NCBI RefSeq assembly: GCF_002846575.1 | Contig: NZ_PJND01000008.1 | Location: 551,389 to 615,388 of the forward strand | Reading direction: 5' to 3' | Length of the DNA: 64,000 bases | Origin: Flavobacterium lindanitolerans | GTDB taxonomy: Bacteria; Bacteroidota; Bacteroidia; Flavobacteriales; Flavobacteriaceae | Made by a program: the position numbers and the translations under genes | In this document: one piece after another, positions 34,611 through 41,905 of the stretch | How the letters are laid out: each line of letters starts with the position of its first letter | How positions within the stretch are numbered: the first letter of the stretch is position 1 | The notes under the pieces: generated by a model | The model's database searches: none | The model's input: only the letters and a program-made list of their open reading frames with translations | Told to the model about the DNA's origin: nothing

Positions 34611-34958
34611 ATGGGACTATTCGGAAAAAAAGAAAAGAAAATATTCAAGGAATTCAGCAAAAAAAGTGTAGAATACCTGACAGATATCAATAAGGACACC
34701 GATGAGCTTTTAGAAGAACTTCAGGAAAGCTATTCGGAAAACCGGTTTGCAATTCCGGAATTCATGAACCTTATCGAATCCATCAAGGCTAAAATTTCGT
34801 TCGAGGAATCAGAAAAGCTTGAGGAACTTTCCAAAAAAATTGTCCAGATAAAAAAATGTGCCAAGAAAAGTGTCAGCGCTGTAGCTGAACTTTCAAGAAA
34901 CCAACGCAAGACAACCCGCGAAGCCATTCGTGAATTCAACGAGTTTGTGGAATCGTAA
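34611..34958 (+). CDS. Hypothetical coiled-coil protein, 115 aa
   Basis: I do not recognise a family. MGLFGKKEKKIFKEF is the preferred start at ATG 34611; another in-frame ATG is at 34602. The protein is highly charged and helical, with Lys/Glu/Ser-rich heptads (LEELSKKIVQIKKCAKKSVSA) and no membrane segment. It stands alone downstream of the efflux operon terminator, so it is probably independently transcribed. Function unknown. Confidence 0.6.
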   Translation: MGLFGKKEKKIFKEFSKKSVEYLTDINKDTDELLEELQESYSENRFAIPEFMNLIESIKAKISFEESEKLEELSKKIVQIKKCAKKSVSAVAELSRNQRKTTREAIREFNEFVES

Positions 34959-34986
34959 TAATTTCTGATTTTAGATTTTAGATTAT

Positions 34987-35345
34987 AGCCACAGATTCAA
35001 GTAATTATACAGATTCGAGGAGCTTATTAAAGTATCTTGGATTTGAGATTTCTGATTTCTGATTTTAGCTACAGATTAGAATAATCAAACTGATTCCAGG
35101 AGGCTTTAAACTCAGTACTCAGAACCTTATTATCTTAGCACCTCTTTTTTAGCCACAGATTAGAATAATTACACTGATTCGAGGAGCTTATAAACTTAGC
35201 ACCTTAGCATCTTGGATTTGAGATTTCTGATTTTAGCTACAGATTAGAATAATTACACTGATTTCAGGAGGCTTTAAACTCAGTACTCAGAACCTTATTA
35301 TCTTAGCACCTTAGCATCTTAGTCCCTCAGAACCTTAGTACCTTA
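34987..35345. repeat. Two degenerate direct repeats of about 165 bp
   Basis: A gene-free gap. Copies begin at 34987 and 35151 with AGCCACAGATT and each runs through GATTCGAGGAGCTTAT, CTTGGATTTGAGATTTCTGAT, TTTAGCTACAGATTAGAATAA and CTCAGTACTCAGAACCTTA. A T/C-rich tail with CTTAG and CCCTCAG units follows to about 35360. The repeats share the AATCTGTGGC core (in reverse) with other gaps. Confidence 0.7.
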
Positions 35346-35369
35346 GTCCCTCAGTACCTTTACAAAACT

Positions 35370-36128
35370 TTATCGCGTAAAAACCAGCTTATTACCTTTA
35401 GACAAATTGGCATCAAACTGATAGCCTTCGTAATTAAAGCCTTTTAAATCGTCTATGGTTTCGGCATTGGTATCAATAATATAACGCACCATCATACCTC
35501 TTGCCTTTTTAGCAAAAAAGCTGATCATTTTGAGCTTGCCGTCTTTGTAGTCTTTAAATTCCGGAGTAATTACAGGAACCTTTAGTGTTTTCACATCTAC
35601 CGAATCGAAATATTCGTTGCTGGCAAGATTCACAAACAATTCCCCTTTTTTCAATTCATCATTCAGTGATTTGGTAATTTTCTTTTTCCAGAATTCATAT
35701 AGATTTTTATTTTTTCCAACCGGCAGCTTTGTTCCCATTTCCAAACGATAAGGCTGAATTAAATCCAAAGGTTTTAGCAAACCGTATAAACCGGACAAAA
35801 TTCGGAGTTTGTCCTGCAAATCATCTAATTTCTCCAATGGTAAGGAATAAGCATCCAAACCAATATACACATCACCATTAAAAGCATAAACCGCCTGACG
35901 TGAATTTTCCAACGTAAACGGAGTTGCCCATTCCTGATTTCTGTGCCAGTTCAAATCGGCCAGCTTTTCTGAAATATCCATCAACTCTGAAAGTTTTTTG
36001 GGTTTCAACTTCTTCAATACTTTGTGAACAGTATTGGATTCTTTTAGGAAAACCGATTCTGTATGTCGGTCTGTTGGCACTGCGGTTTCAAAATCTAATG
36101 ATTTGGCTGGAGAAATAACAATTTTCAT
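35370..36128 (-). CDS. yaaA: Peroxide stress protein YaaA
   Basis: 252-residue YaaA/DUF328 family protein. In E. coli YaaA limits free iron after peroxide stress. The family start MKIVISPAKSLDFE is present, with ALSGEV-type variant VYAFNGDVYIGLDAYSL, LRILSGLYGLLKPLDLIQPYRLEMG and the conserved NLASNEYFDSV. Soluble and cytoplasmic. It stands alone on this strand with a -7 element just upstream and repeat DNA downstream. Confidence 0.96.
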   Translation of the reverse strand: MKIVISPAKSLDFETAVPTDRHTESVFLKESNTVHKVLKKLKPKKLSELMDISEKLADLNWHRNQEWATPFTLENSRQAVYAFNGDVYIGLDAYSLPLEKLDDLQDKLRILSGLYGLLKPLDLIQPYRLEMGTKLPVGKNKNLYEFWKKKITKSLNDELKKGELFVNLASNEYFDSVDVKTLKVPVITPEFKDYKDGKLKMISFFAKKARGMMVRYIIDTNAETIDDLKGFNYEGYQFDANLSKGNKLVFTR

Positions 36129-36145
36129 TTTCTGATATTTGACTT

Positions 36146-36153
36146 CAAAAATA
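36146..36153 (-). promoter_or_regulatory. -7 promoter element of yaaA (minus strand)
   Basis: CAAAAATA on the plus strand reads TATTTTTG (TAnnTTTG) on the minus strand, 17 nt before the yaaA start. Confidence 0.45.
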
Positions 36154-36244
36154 CAAAATCAGGAACAGCAATTTTAGAGCAATTGTCATTTTTTATACCC
36201 AAATCCTGATTTTCCAAATCCCAAATCAATTGGTCTCTTTTTAG

Positions 36245-36252
36245 TATATTTG
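36245..36252 (+). promoter_or_regulatory. -7 promoter element of the Crp/Fnr gene
   Basis: TATATTTG matches TAnnTTTG, 25 nt upstream of the TTG start at 36278. Confidence 0.45.
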
Positions 36253-36277
36253 TGTAAAACCTCAAAACTCCTTTGCC

Positions 36278-36859
36278 TTGTACACACAAATCAATGCTAA
36301 CATAAGCCGTTATGTTTCTTTTTCGGAAGAAGAATTTGCTACATTCAACTCTTTTCTGGAATACAAAAAAGTGCCTAAAAAAACCATTATGCTCCATGAA
36401 GGAGAAATGTGCAATTTTGAAGCGTTTGTAGTCAAAGGCTGTGTCAGGAAATATTACATTGATGCCAACGGTTTTGAAGTCATACTCCAGTTTGCCATTG
36501 AAAATGCCTGGGTCAGTGACATTTCCTTTAGTATTTATGAAACAAAACCTAGTCAGGTATATATTGAAACGCTGGAAGACTGTGAATTTTTAATGTTTAC
36601 TCCCGAATCCAAAGAAGAACTTTTTGCAAAAGCACCCCGATTTGAAAGAGCCTTCCGTATATTGATGCAAAGAAATCTTGCCGTAACCCAAAACAGGCTG
36701 TTTCATACAATTTCCCAAACTGCAACAGAAAAATACCTTGAATTTCTGGAACTATACCCTACCATCCCGCAACGCGTTCCACAACATTATATTGCTTCCT
36801 ATTTAGGAATCTCACCGGAGTTTCTGAGTAAAATCAGGGCGAGAATAGCTAAACAATAG
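36278..36859 (+). CDS. Crp/Fnr family cyclic-nucleotide-binding regulator
   Basis: 193-residue protein of the Crp/Fnr superfamily. The N-terminal cNMP-binding-like fold has IMLHEGEMCNFEAFVVKGCVRKYY and ILQFAIENAWVSDI. The C-terminal HTH is IASYLGISPEFLSKIRARI. The frame has no ATG before residue 38, which would cut the cupin-like fold, so TTG 36278 is the likely start. It resembles the many Bacteroidetes Crp/Fnr proteins that lack Fe-S cysteines. It lies opposite yaaA and 390 nt before the pirin gene. Confidence 0.88.
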   Translation: MYTQINANISRYVSFSEEEFATFNSFLEYKKVPKKTIMLHEGEMCNFEAFVVKGCVRKYYIDANGFEVILQFAIENAWVSDISFSIYETKPSQVYIETLEDCEFLMFTPESKEELFAKAPRFERAFRILMQRNLAVTQNRLFHTISQTATEKYLEFLELYPTIPQRVPQHYIASYLGISPEFLSKIRARIAKQ

Positions 36860-37185
36860 TTGATAGTTGTTAGTTTTTAGTGGATAGTTGGGAGACTGCG
36901 GGTAGATCATTTTTGATTTGAGATTTCTGATTTAAGATTTTTGACAGTTGAAAGAAGAATAGTTTGTTTACTATAAAACATATATTACAATTCGGTTATG
37001 TTCCTATTCGGGCACAACATAATCAGAAATTCAAAATATTATACTTATGCATCATCCAACTATCCATTAACAACTATCCCTTATAAACTATTCTCTATCC
37101 ACTATCCACTAAACACTATCCACTAAACACTATCCACTATCCACTATCAACTATCAACTTTCCACTATCAACTATTTTTTCTTGT
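36860..37185. repeat. Intergenic region of heptamer-like CACTATC tandem repeats
   Basis: A gene-free gap of 390 nt. From about 37060 to 37173 the sequence is mostly imperfect tandem ACTATCC, ACTATCA and ACTAAAC units of 7 bp. At the left edge (36858-36892) the complementary forms TAGTTGATAGTTG and TAGTGGATAGTTG appear, so the two ends can pair. The middle holds ATTTGAGATTTCTGATTT, related to other gaps. Confidence 0.65.
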
Positions 37186-37249
37186 CCTAGTTCAATGCCC
37201 ACAAAAATTTTCTGTCGGAAATTTGTCATGTAATTAAAAAGCACTGATT

Positions 37250-38125
37250 ATGGACCGTAAAGATTTTATAAAAAAAGGATTAATGGGCACCGGAATGTTT
37301 ATCACTTCTGCTGCCGTAGGCGATGTAATTAAAAATGACATTGACGAAATCAAAGAATTGGAACCACTAGGATTTAACCATTTACCAAATCCGGAGTCTT
37401 TGATTGTGGAAAATACAGTATTGCACAAAGCAGCTACCCGCGGACACGCCAATCATGGCTGGCTTGATTCACATCATACTTTCAGTTTTGCGAATTACCA
37501 CAATCCGGACAGAATGCATTTTGGTGTATTGAGAGTCTTAAATGACGACCGCGTAGATGCCGGAATGGGTTTTGGAAAACATCCGCATGACAATATGGAA
37601 ATTATTTCAATTCCGCTGGAAGGCGATTTGGAACACCAGGACAGCATGGGCAATACTGCCGTAATTAAAAAGGGCGATATTCAGGTCATGAGTGCCGGAA
37701 CCGGAATTTATCACAGCGAATTCAATAAAAACAAAGACAGGCTGACTAAATTCCTTCAGATTTGGGTGTATCCAAACAAAAGAAATGTAACTCCAAGATA
37801 CGACCAGATTTCTTTAGACGAGAAAGACCGTCATAACAAATTACAGCAGATACTTTCTCCAAATCCGGATGATGCCGGAGTATGGATTCATCAGGACGCC
37901 TGGTTCCATTTGGGTAAATTTGATAAAGGCATCACAACCGAATACAAACTGAAAAAAGAAGGCAATGGTATTTATGCCTTTGTCATCAAAGGCGATTTCA
38001 ATATTGGAAATATCAGCCTGAACGAAAGAGATGGATTGGGAATCTGGAGTACTTCGGCAATAGCCATAGAATCACTCTCTCAAGATGCGGAAATCTTATT
38101 GATGGAAGTTCCAATGGTTTTATAA
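37250..38125 (+). CDS. Pirin family protein with Tat-like signal peptide
   Basis: 291-residue bicupin. Pirin signatures are DPDRMHFGVLRVLNDD-type residues, GFGKHPHDNMEIISIPLEG and the metal-site His residues (HPHDN, and HSEF in GIYHSEF). The first 30 residues (MDRKDFIKKGLMGTGMFITS) form an RK-type twin-arginine-like signal peptide, unusual for pirin, which is normally cytoplasmic. Pirins may act as quercetinases or redox cofactors; activity here is unknown. It is followed 44 nt later by a YceI gene, probably the same transcript. Confidence 0.93.
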   Translation: MDRKDFIKKGLMGTGMFITSAAVGDVIKNDIDEIKELEPLGFNHLPNPESLIVENTVLHKAATRGHANHGWLDSHHTFSFANYHNPDRMHFGVLRVLNDDRVDAGMGFGKHPHDNMEIISIPLEGDLEHQDSMGNTAVIKKGDIQVMSAGTGIYHSEFNKNKDRLTKFLQIWVYPNKRNVTPRYDQISLDEKDRHNKLQQILSPNPDDAGVWIHQDAWFHLGKFDKGITTEYKLKKEGNGIYAFVIKGDFNIGNISLNERDGLGIWSTSAIAIESLSQDAEILLMEVPMVL

Positions 38126-38169
38126 TTCATTATATTTAAAGTAAAAACAACTATTTAAAAAACAAGATT

Positions 38170-38700
38170 ATGGCAACAACAAAATGGTCAATTGACACAG
38201 CACACTCAGAAATCGGATTCAAAGTAAAACACATGATGTTTACCAACGTATCCGGAAATTTTGAAAAATTTGACGCTTCCATCGAAACAGACGGCGACAA
38301 TTTCGAAACCGCTCAATTTGAATTTACAGGCGATATCGATTCTATTTCTACGGGAAATAAAGACCGTGATTCGCATTTGCTAAGCGCCGACTTTTTTGAC
38401 GCTTCCCAATTTCCAAAAATCAATTTCAAATCTACTTCATTTAAAAAACTAAATGAAGGAGAATACAAATTAACAGGTGACCTGACATTACATGGCATAA
38501 CAAAACCTGTAACATTAGACGTTGAATTTGGAGGATTGGCAAAAGACCCTTGGGGAAATACCAAAACGGGATTGTCCGTTTCCGGAAAAATCAACCGAAA
38601 AGATTGGGGACTAAACTGGAACTCTGCTTTAGAAACAGGAGGTGTTTTGGTTGGTGAAGAAGTAAAACTTCAAATCGAACTTCAATTTATCAAACAATAA
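38170..38700 (+). CDS. YceI family protein, cytoplasmic form
   Basis: 176-residue lipocalin-like YceI protein without a signal peptide. Family marks are KWSIDTAHSEIGFKVKHM, GNKDRDSHLLSADFFDAS and TGDLTLHGITKPVTLDVEF. It probably binds an isoprenoid or other amphiphilic molecule. It lies 44 nt after the pirin gene, a pairing seen in other Bacteroidetes redox or stress clusters. The terminator is at 38707-38742. Confidence 0.95.
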   Translation: MATTKWSIDTAHSEIGFKVKHMMFTNVSGNFEKFDASIETDGDNFETAQFEFTGDIDSISTGNKDRDSHLLSADFFDASQFPKINFKSTSFKKLNEGEYKLTGDLTLHGITKPVTLDVEFGGLAKDPWGNTKTGLSVSGKINRKDWGLNWNSALETGGVLVGEEVKLQIELQFIKQ

Positions 38701-38706
38701 TTATCT

Positions 38707-38742
38707 GCAAGCCTCTCTTTATTGAAAGGCTTGCTTCTTTTT
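38707..38742 (+). terminator. Terminator after yceI (cytoplasmic)
   Basis: GCAAGCCT (38707-38714) pairs with AGGCTTGC (38727-38734), followed by TTCTTTTTC. Confidence 0.7.
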
Positions 38743-38750
38743 CGAAAGCC

Positions 38751-39059
38751 ATGAAAAATATTTTATACATAGGACGGCACCCGGAGATATTAGGAACTGT
38801 TATAAGACTCATCAACAACAATGAAGATTGGTTTGGCGCCGGGGCAGAAACAGATGAGGATGCGATGGAATTGTTTGAACGCATTCATTTCCACATTGTC
38901 TTATTAGGCTGTGGTATTGAACCTGAAAGCGAAGAAAAATTACGTACTTTCTTCAGAAACACCAATCCGGATTGCGTAATTGTACAACATTATGGAGGCG
39001 GAAGCGGATTGCTTACGAATGAAATTCTCATGGCTTTAGAAAATCATAACATAGCCTAA
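38751..39059 (+). CDS. Receiver-like hypothetical protein, 102 aa
   Basis: Small alpha/beta protein resembling a CheY-like receiver by pattern (MKNILYIGRHPEILGTVIRL, then ETDEDAMELFERIHFHIVLLG). The usual Asp at the end of the third strand is a Gly/Cys (LLGCGIEPESE) and the acidic pocket is missing, so phosphorylation is unlikely. It could be a pseudo-receiver or an unrelated Rossmann-like fold. Lies between a YceI gene and an OsmC gene. Function unknown. Confidence 0.6.
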   Translation: MKNILYIGRHPEILGTVIRLINNNEDWFGAGAETDEDAMELFERIHFHIVLLGCGIEPESEEKLRTFFRNTNPDCVIVQHYGGGSGLLTNEILMALENHNIA

Positions 39060-39118
39060 AGTTTTTGGAGTACTTTTTCTCTAACTTTATGCTTATTAAC
39101 CAACATAAAATAACACAC

Positions 39119-39535
39119 ATGAAATTTACCAGAAATGCCAGTGCCAATTGGCAAGGAACAGGAATGGAAGGAAAAGGAACCATTTCCACGCAAAGCACTA
39201 CCCTGGATAAAGCACAATTATCATTCAAAACCCGTTTTGCTGATGGAGTTGGCACCAATCCTGAAGAACTGATTGGAGCAGCTCATGCGGGCTGTTTCAC
39301 CATGAAACTTAGTTTTGTATTATCGGAACTAGGATTTACACCTGAAAATTTAGACACAGTTGCCAAAGTGACGTTTGAAGACGGAAAGATAACCACCATA
39401 ACTTTAGACCTTACAGCAACGGTAAGCAATATTTCGGAAGAACAGTTTCAGGAGGCAGCCAAAAATGCAAAAGAAAACTGTCCGGTATCGCAACTACTCA
39501 ATGCAGAAATCATTCTGAATGCGAAATTGACATAA
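39119..39535 (+). CDS. OsmC/Ohr family peroxiredoxin
   Basis: 138-residue thiol peroxidase of the OsmC family. ATG 39119 gives MKFTRNASANWQGTGMEGKG; the upstream ATG at 39065 adds only a 5'-UTR-like hydrophobic leader. Catalytic Cys residues are in AAHAGCFTMKLSFVL and KENCPVSQLLN, at the usual spacing. It reduces organic hydroperoxides in the cytoplasm. The terminator is at 39561-39588. Confidence 0.94.
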   Translation: MKFTRNASANWQGTGMEGKGTISTQSTTLDKAQLSFKTRFADGVGTNPEELIGAAHAGCFTMKLSFVLSELGFTPENLDTVAKVTFEDGKITTITLDLTATVSNISEEQFQEAAKNAKENCPVSQLLNAEIILNAKLT

Positions 39536-39560
39536 ACAATAAAGACAACTATTAACTTTG

Positions 39561-39588
39561 AACCGCTTCCAAAAAAGAAGCGGTTTTT
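39561..39588 (+). terminator. Terminator after osmC-like gene
   Basis: AACCGCTTC (39561-39569) pairs with GAAGCGGTT (39577-39585), followed by TTTATTTT. Confidence 0.75.
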
Positions 39589-39667
39589 ATTTTTTCATTT
39601 CCTGACATAGAAATTATGAAAGTCTTTTTAAGGATACATTTTTTATCTTTGGATATAAAAATCATCC

Positions 39668-40135
39668 ATGCAGAAATTTTTACAGAAATATAAATCCACA
39701 ATGCTATATGGCATCTCCCTAGCCCTATTGCTGTTTTTGATGAAATGGCTGGAATTCCGGTTTATGGTCATAAACCATACGCTGGAAATTTACATTGGTT
39801 TGATTGCTATTATATTTACTGCTCTTGGAATATGGCTGGCCTTAAAACTAACGAAACCCAAAAAGGAAACCATAATAATCGAAAAAGAAATCTATGTTAG
39901 CGATGCTGAATTTATACAGGACAGAAATCAGCTTGAAAAATTAAACCTGAGCAAACGCGAAATGGAAGTTCTGGAATTGATTGCCCAAGGTTGCAGCAAT
40001 CAGGAAATTGCATCACAGCTTTTTGTTTCATTACCCACCATCAAATCACACTCCTCAAAGCTTTTTGAGAAACTTGACGTCAATCGCAGAACACAGGCCG
40101 TCGAAAAAGCAAAACGCCTGAAATTGATTCCTTAA
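39668..40135 (+). CDS. LuxR-type HTH regulator with two membrane helices
   Basis: 155-residue membrane-anchored transcription factor. Two N-terminal helices (about residues 12-27 and 40-62) are followed by a linker and a LuxR/GerE HTH (LSKREMEVLELIAQGCSNQEIA, VSLPTIKSHSSKLFEKL). Such proteins in Flavobacteria usually sit next to a DUF4199 membrane protein, as here at 40256. The membrane part may sense an envelope signal; that is inference. Confidence 0.9.
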   Translation: MQKFLQKYKSTMLYGISLALLLFLMKWLEFRFMVINHTLEIYIGLIAIIFTALGIWLALKLTKPKKETIIIEKEIYVSDAEFIQDRNQLEKLNLSKREMEVLELIAQGCSNQEIASQLFVSLPTIKSHSSKLFEKLDVNRRTQAVEKAKRLKLIP

Positions 40136-40137
40136 AC

Positions 40138-40195
40138 AGTCATACTTTAGTTGCAAACAGGCTGCTCCGGAGCAAAATCATCCTTAAGTATGACT
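40138..40195. repeat. Nested inverted repeat
   Basis: AGTCATACTT (40138-40147) and AAGTATGACT (40186-40195) are perfect inverted copies enclosing a 38-nt loop that holds its own perfect palindrome TGCTCC-GGAGCA (40163-40174). It lies 2 nt past the LuxR stop codon. It may be a terminator, a structured RNA or a small mobile remnant. Confidence 0.5.
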
Positions 40196-40255
40196 TTTAC
40201 CCCTCCAAAAAAATTCAATTTTGCATCATTGAAAATCAACTAAAAATTAAAAAAG

Positions 40256-40795
40256 ATGAAAAAAACGATTTTGATTAACGGACTAATTGCCGGATTTATC
40301 GTCACGGCAATGATGGTAATTTCTTCGGCATTGTGCTACAACGATCCAAATTTCAAAGGAAGTATGGTTCTTGGTTATCTGGGAATGCTACTGGCTTTTT
40401 CTTTTGTATTTGTGGGTATCAAAAGCTATCGTGACAAACATAATTCAGGAGTCATTACTTTTGGTAAGGCTTTTAAAATTGGATTGCTTATTACACTGAT
40501 AGCCTCAACAGCATATGTAGCCGTATGGCTCGTTGAATATTATTTCTTTATTCCGGATTTTATGGAAAAATATACGGCCCATATTCTCAAACAGGCAGCT
40601 GAAAGCGGTGCCACCGTAGCAGAAATCCAGGCCCAGACCAACGAAATGGAAATGTATAAGGAATGGTATAAAAATCCAATTCTGGTCGTAATTCTGACCT
40701 ATGCAGAAGTGCTTCCCATCGGATTGATTGTTACCCTGATTAGCGCATTAATCTTAAAGCGGAATCAGAAACCGGAAAATTATACCACTGCATAA
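40256..40795 (+). CDS. DUF4199 domain-containing membrane protein
   Basis: 179-residue inner-membrane protein with four predicted helices (about 5-25, 37-55, 73-95, 145-168). It has DUF4199 features: LGYLGMLLAFSFVFVGIKSYRD and GKAFKIGLLITL. Its function is unknown in the family. It lies downstream of a LuxR-type membrane regulator, a pairing common in Flavobacteria, and ends in a strong terminator at 40794. Confidence 0.9.
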   Translation: MKKTILINGLIAGFIVTAMMVISSALCYNDPNFKGSMVLGYLGMLLAFSFVFVGIKSYRDKHNSGVITFGKAFKIGLLITLIASTAYVAVWLVEYYFFIPDFMEKYTAHILKQAAESGATVAEIQAQTNEMEMYKEWYKNPILVVILTYAEVLPIGLIVTLISALILKRNQKPENYTTA

Positions 40796-40830
40796 AAAAG
40801 AATCCCTGCTTTTGGCAGGGATTCTTTTTT
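40794..40830 (+). terminator. Strong terminator after DUF4199 gene
   Basis: A 16-bp perfect stem: AAAAAAGAATCCCTGC (40794-40809) pairs with 40815-40830 across a 5-nt loop, ending in a run of Ts. Confidence 0.85.
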
Positions 40831-40870
40831 CTCATCTCATCTAAGGGTTTTCTTTTCGTCATATATATTG

Positions 40871-41062
40871 CTAAAACAGCATCATATTGATGTCGTTGCT
40901 TTTCAAAAGCTCAAAATTCGTTTTTAAGAGATTCCTTAATTGCAAATTCTTGTCCTTCATCTTCTTTTTAAGTTCCTCCTTCTTACTGATTAGCTCTTCA
41001 GTAAAGCTCGGTTTTTGGAAAAGGTTTCTTTGCTCCGTTCCAAAAGTAATTTTCGTTTCCAT
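40871..41062 (-). CDS. Small hypothetical protein, 63 aa
   Basis: Short ATG-started frame encoding a charged helical peptide (FTEELISKKEELKKKMKDKN, then LKSNDINMMLF). No signal peptide or family recognised. It has no partner gene. The reverse strand also has a similar-sized open frame, which looks hydrophobic and less protein-like. Coding status is uncertain. Confidence 0.4.
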   Translation of the reverse strand: METKITFGTEQRNLFQKPSFTEELISKKEELKKKMKDKNLQLRNLLKTNFELLKSNDINMMLF

Positions 41063-41175
41063 TATATAGCAATTTCAAGGTTAGTGGTCTGTGCTTTTCA
41101 CATCTACAAGATACAACATTTTATCTCCCCCAATGCTAATTTTAACTTAAGTGATGATTAAATAATCTATTTAAC

Positions 41176-41210
41176 AAGAAAAGAACAGCCTTATTGACTG
41201 CTCTTTTCTT
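41176..41210 (-). terminator. Terminator of the DoxX gene
   Basis: AAGAAAAGAACAG (41176-41188) pairs with CTGCTCTTTTCTT (41198-41210) with one mismatch, about 20 nt past the DoxX stop codon, read on the minus strand. Confidence 0.6.
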
Positions 41211-41230
41211 AAATTTAGTTTATTATTTCT

Positions 41231-41659
41231 TTATTTCTGCATCTTAAAATAGTAATCCAACGAGTGCTTTCCGCTGCCGTACATGAGAAAAAATACGCAG
41301 ACAATAAGTGTTATGAGCGATACTATCAGATTCATCACGACCATTGGCCCGGCGAAATTAATCAATACCGCACCAATTAAAATAGGCAGCTGTGCCCATA
41401 TAGACCATCGCGTCAGGAGTCCGAATACAATCATAATACCTCCCATAATATGGGCAGCAACCACATAATGATAGATAAACATACCTCCATCAAAATTTCC
41501 TAATGGAGCAAGTAAATCAATAAGCCTGTGGCTTTCTTTGATAAATGTTACTCCCTTTAAAAACAAGAATACCCCCAAAGCAATCCTTAAAATGTCAATC
41601 GGATAAGAAGTATGGGAATTGGCCCATTTGTTCAGCTTTTTAATTTTTATCGTTTCCAT
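41231..41659 (-). CDS. DoxX family membrane protein
   Basis: 142-residue protein with four predicted helices (about 22-40, 60-82, 85-104, 108-130) and DoxX features (DILRIALGVFLFLKGVTFI, AHIMGGIMIVFGLLTRWS). DoxX-like proteins are linked to thiosulfate oxidation or to redox stress in other bacteria; here the role is unknown. It is monocistronic, between the small frame at 40871 and a hairpin at 41791. Confidence 0.88.
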   Translation of the reverse strand: METIKIKKLNKWANSHTSYPIDILRIALGVFLFLKGVTFIKESHRLIDLLAPLGNFDGGMFIYHYVVAAHIMGGIMIVFGLLTRWSIWAQLPILIGAVLINFAGPMVVMNLIVSLITLIVCVFFLMYGSGKHSLDYYFKMQK

Positions 41660-41785
41660 GACGAGATAATTTAGAATTACCTATCTAAATTACTAATATT
41701 TAAGAACATAAATCATTTTTTTAAGATTAATTTTATGGATCACCAAAGCTGTTTACTAAAAATAGTTTCTGACAAGCCTACATAT

Positions 41786-41846
41786 ACTTTGCGGCTCTGC
41801 GTCTTTGCTAGCAATATTTTCACGCAAAGACGCAGAGCCGCTAAGT
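41786..41846. repeat. Perfect 18-bp inverted repeat, extendable to 23 bp
   Basis: GCGGCTCTGCGTCTTTGC (41791-41808) pairs perfectly with 41824-41841 across a 15-nt loop; one mismatch later, ACTT and AAGT extend the arms. It lies in the gap between DoxX and the pseudouridine synthase with no coding frame. It resembles dispersed palindromic repeats in Flavobacterium genomes (recollection, not verified). Confidence 0.6.
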
Positions 41847-41872
41847 CCGTAAGAGAATATATTATCAGAAAT

Positions 41873-41905
41873 AAAAAAGCAACGCTAAAACGTTGCTTTC
41901 TTTTT
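41873..41905 (-). terminator. Terminator of the pseudouridine synthase gene
   Basis: AAAGCAACG (41876-41884) pairs with CGTTGCTTT (41891-41899), flanked by A and T runs, overlapping the stop codon region. Confidence 0.7.
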
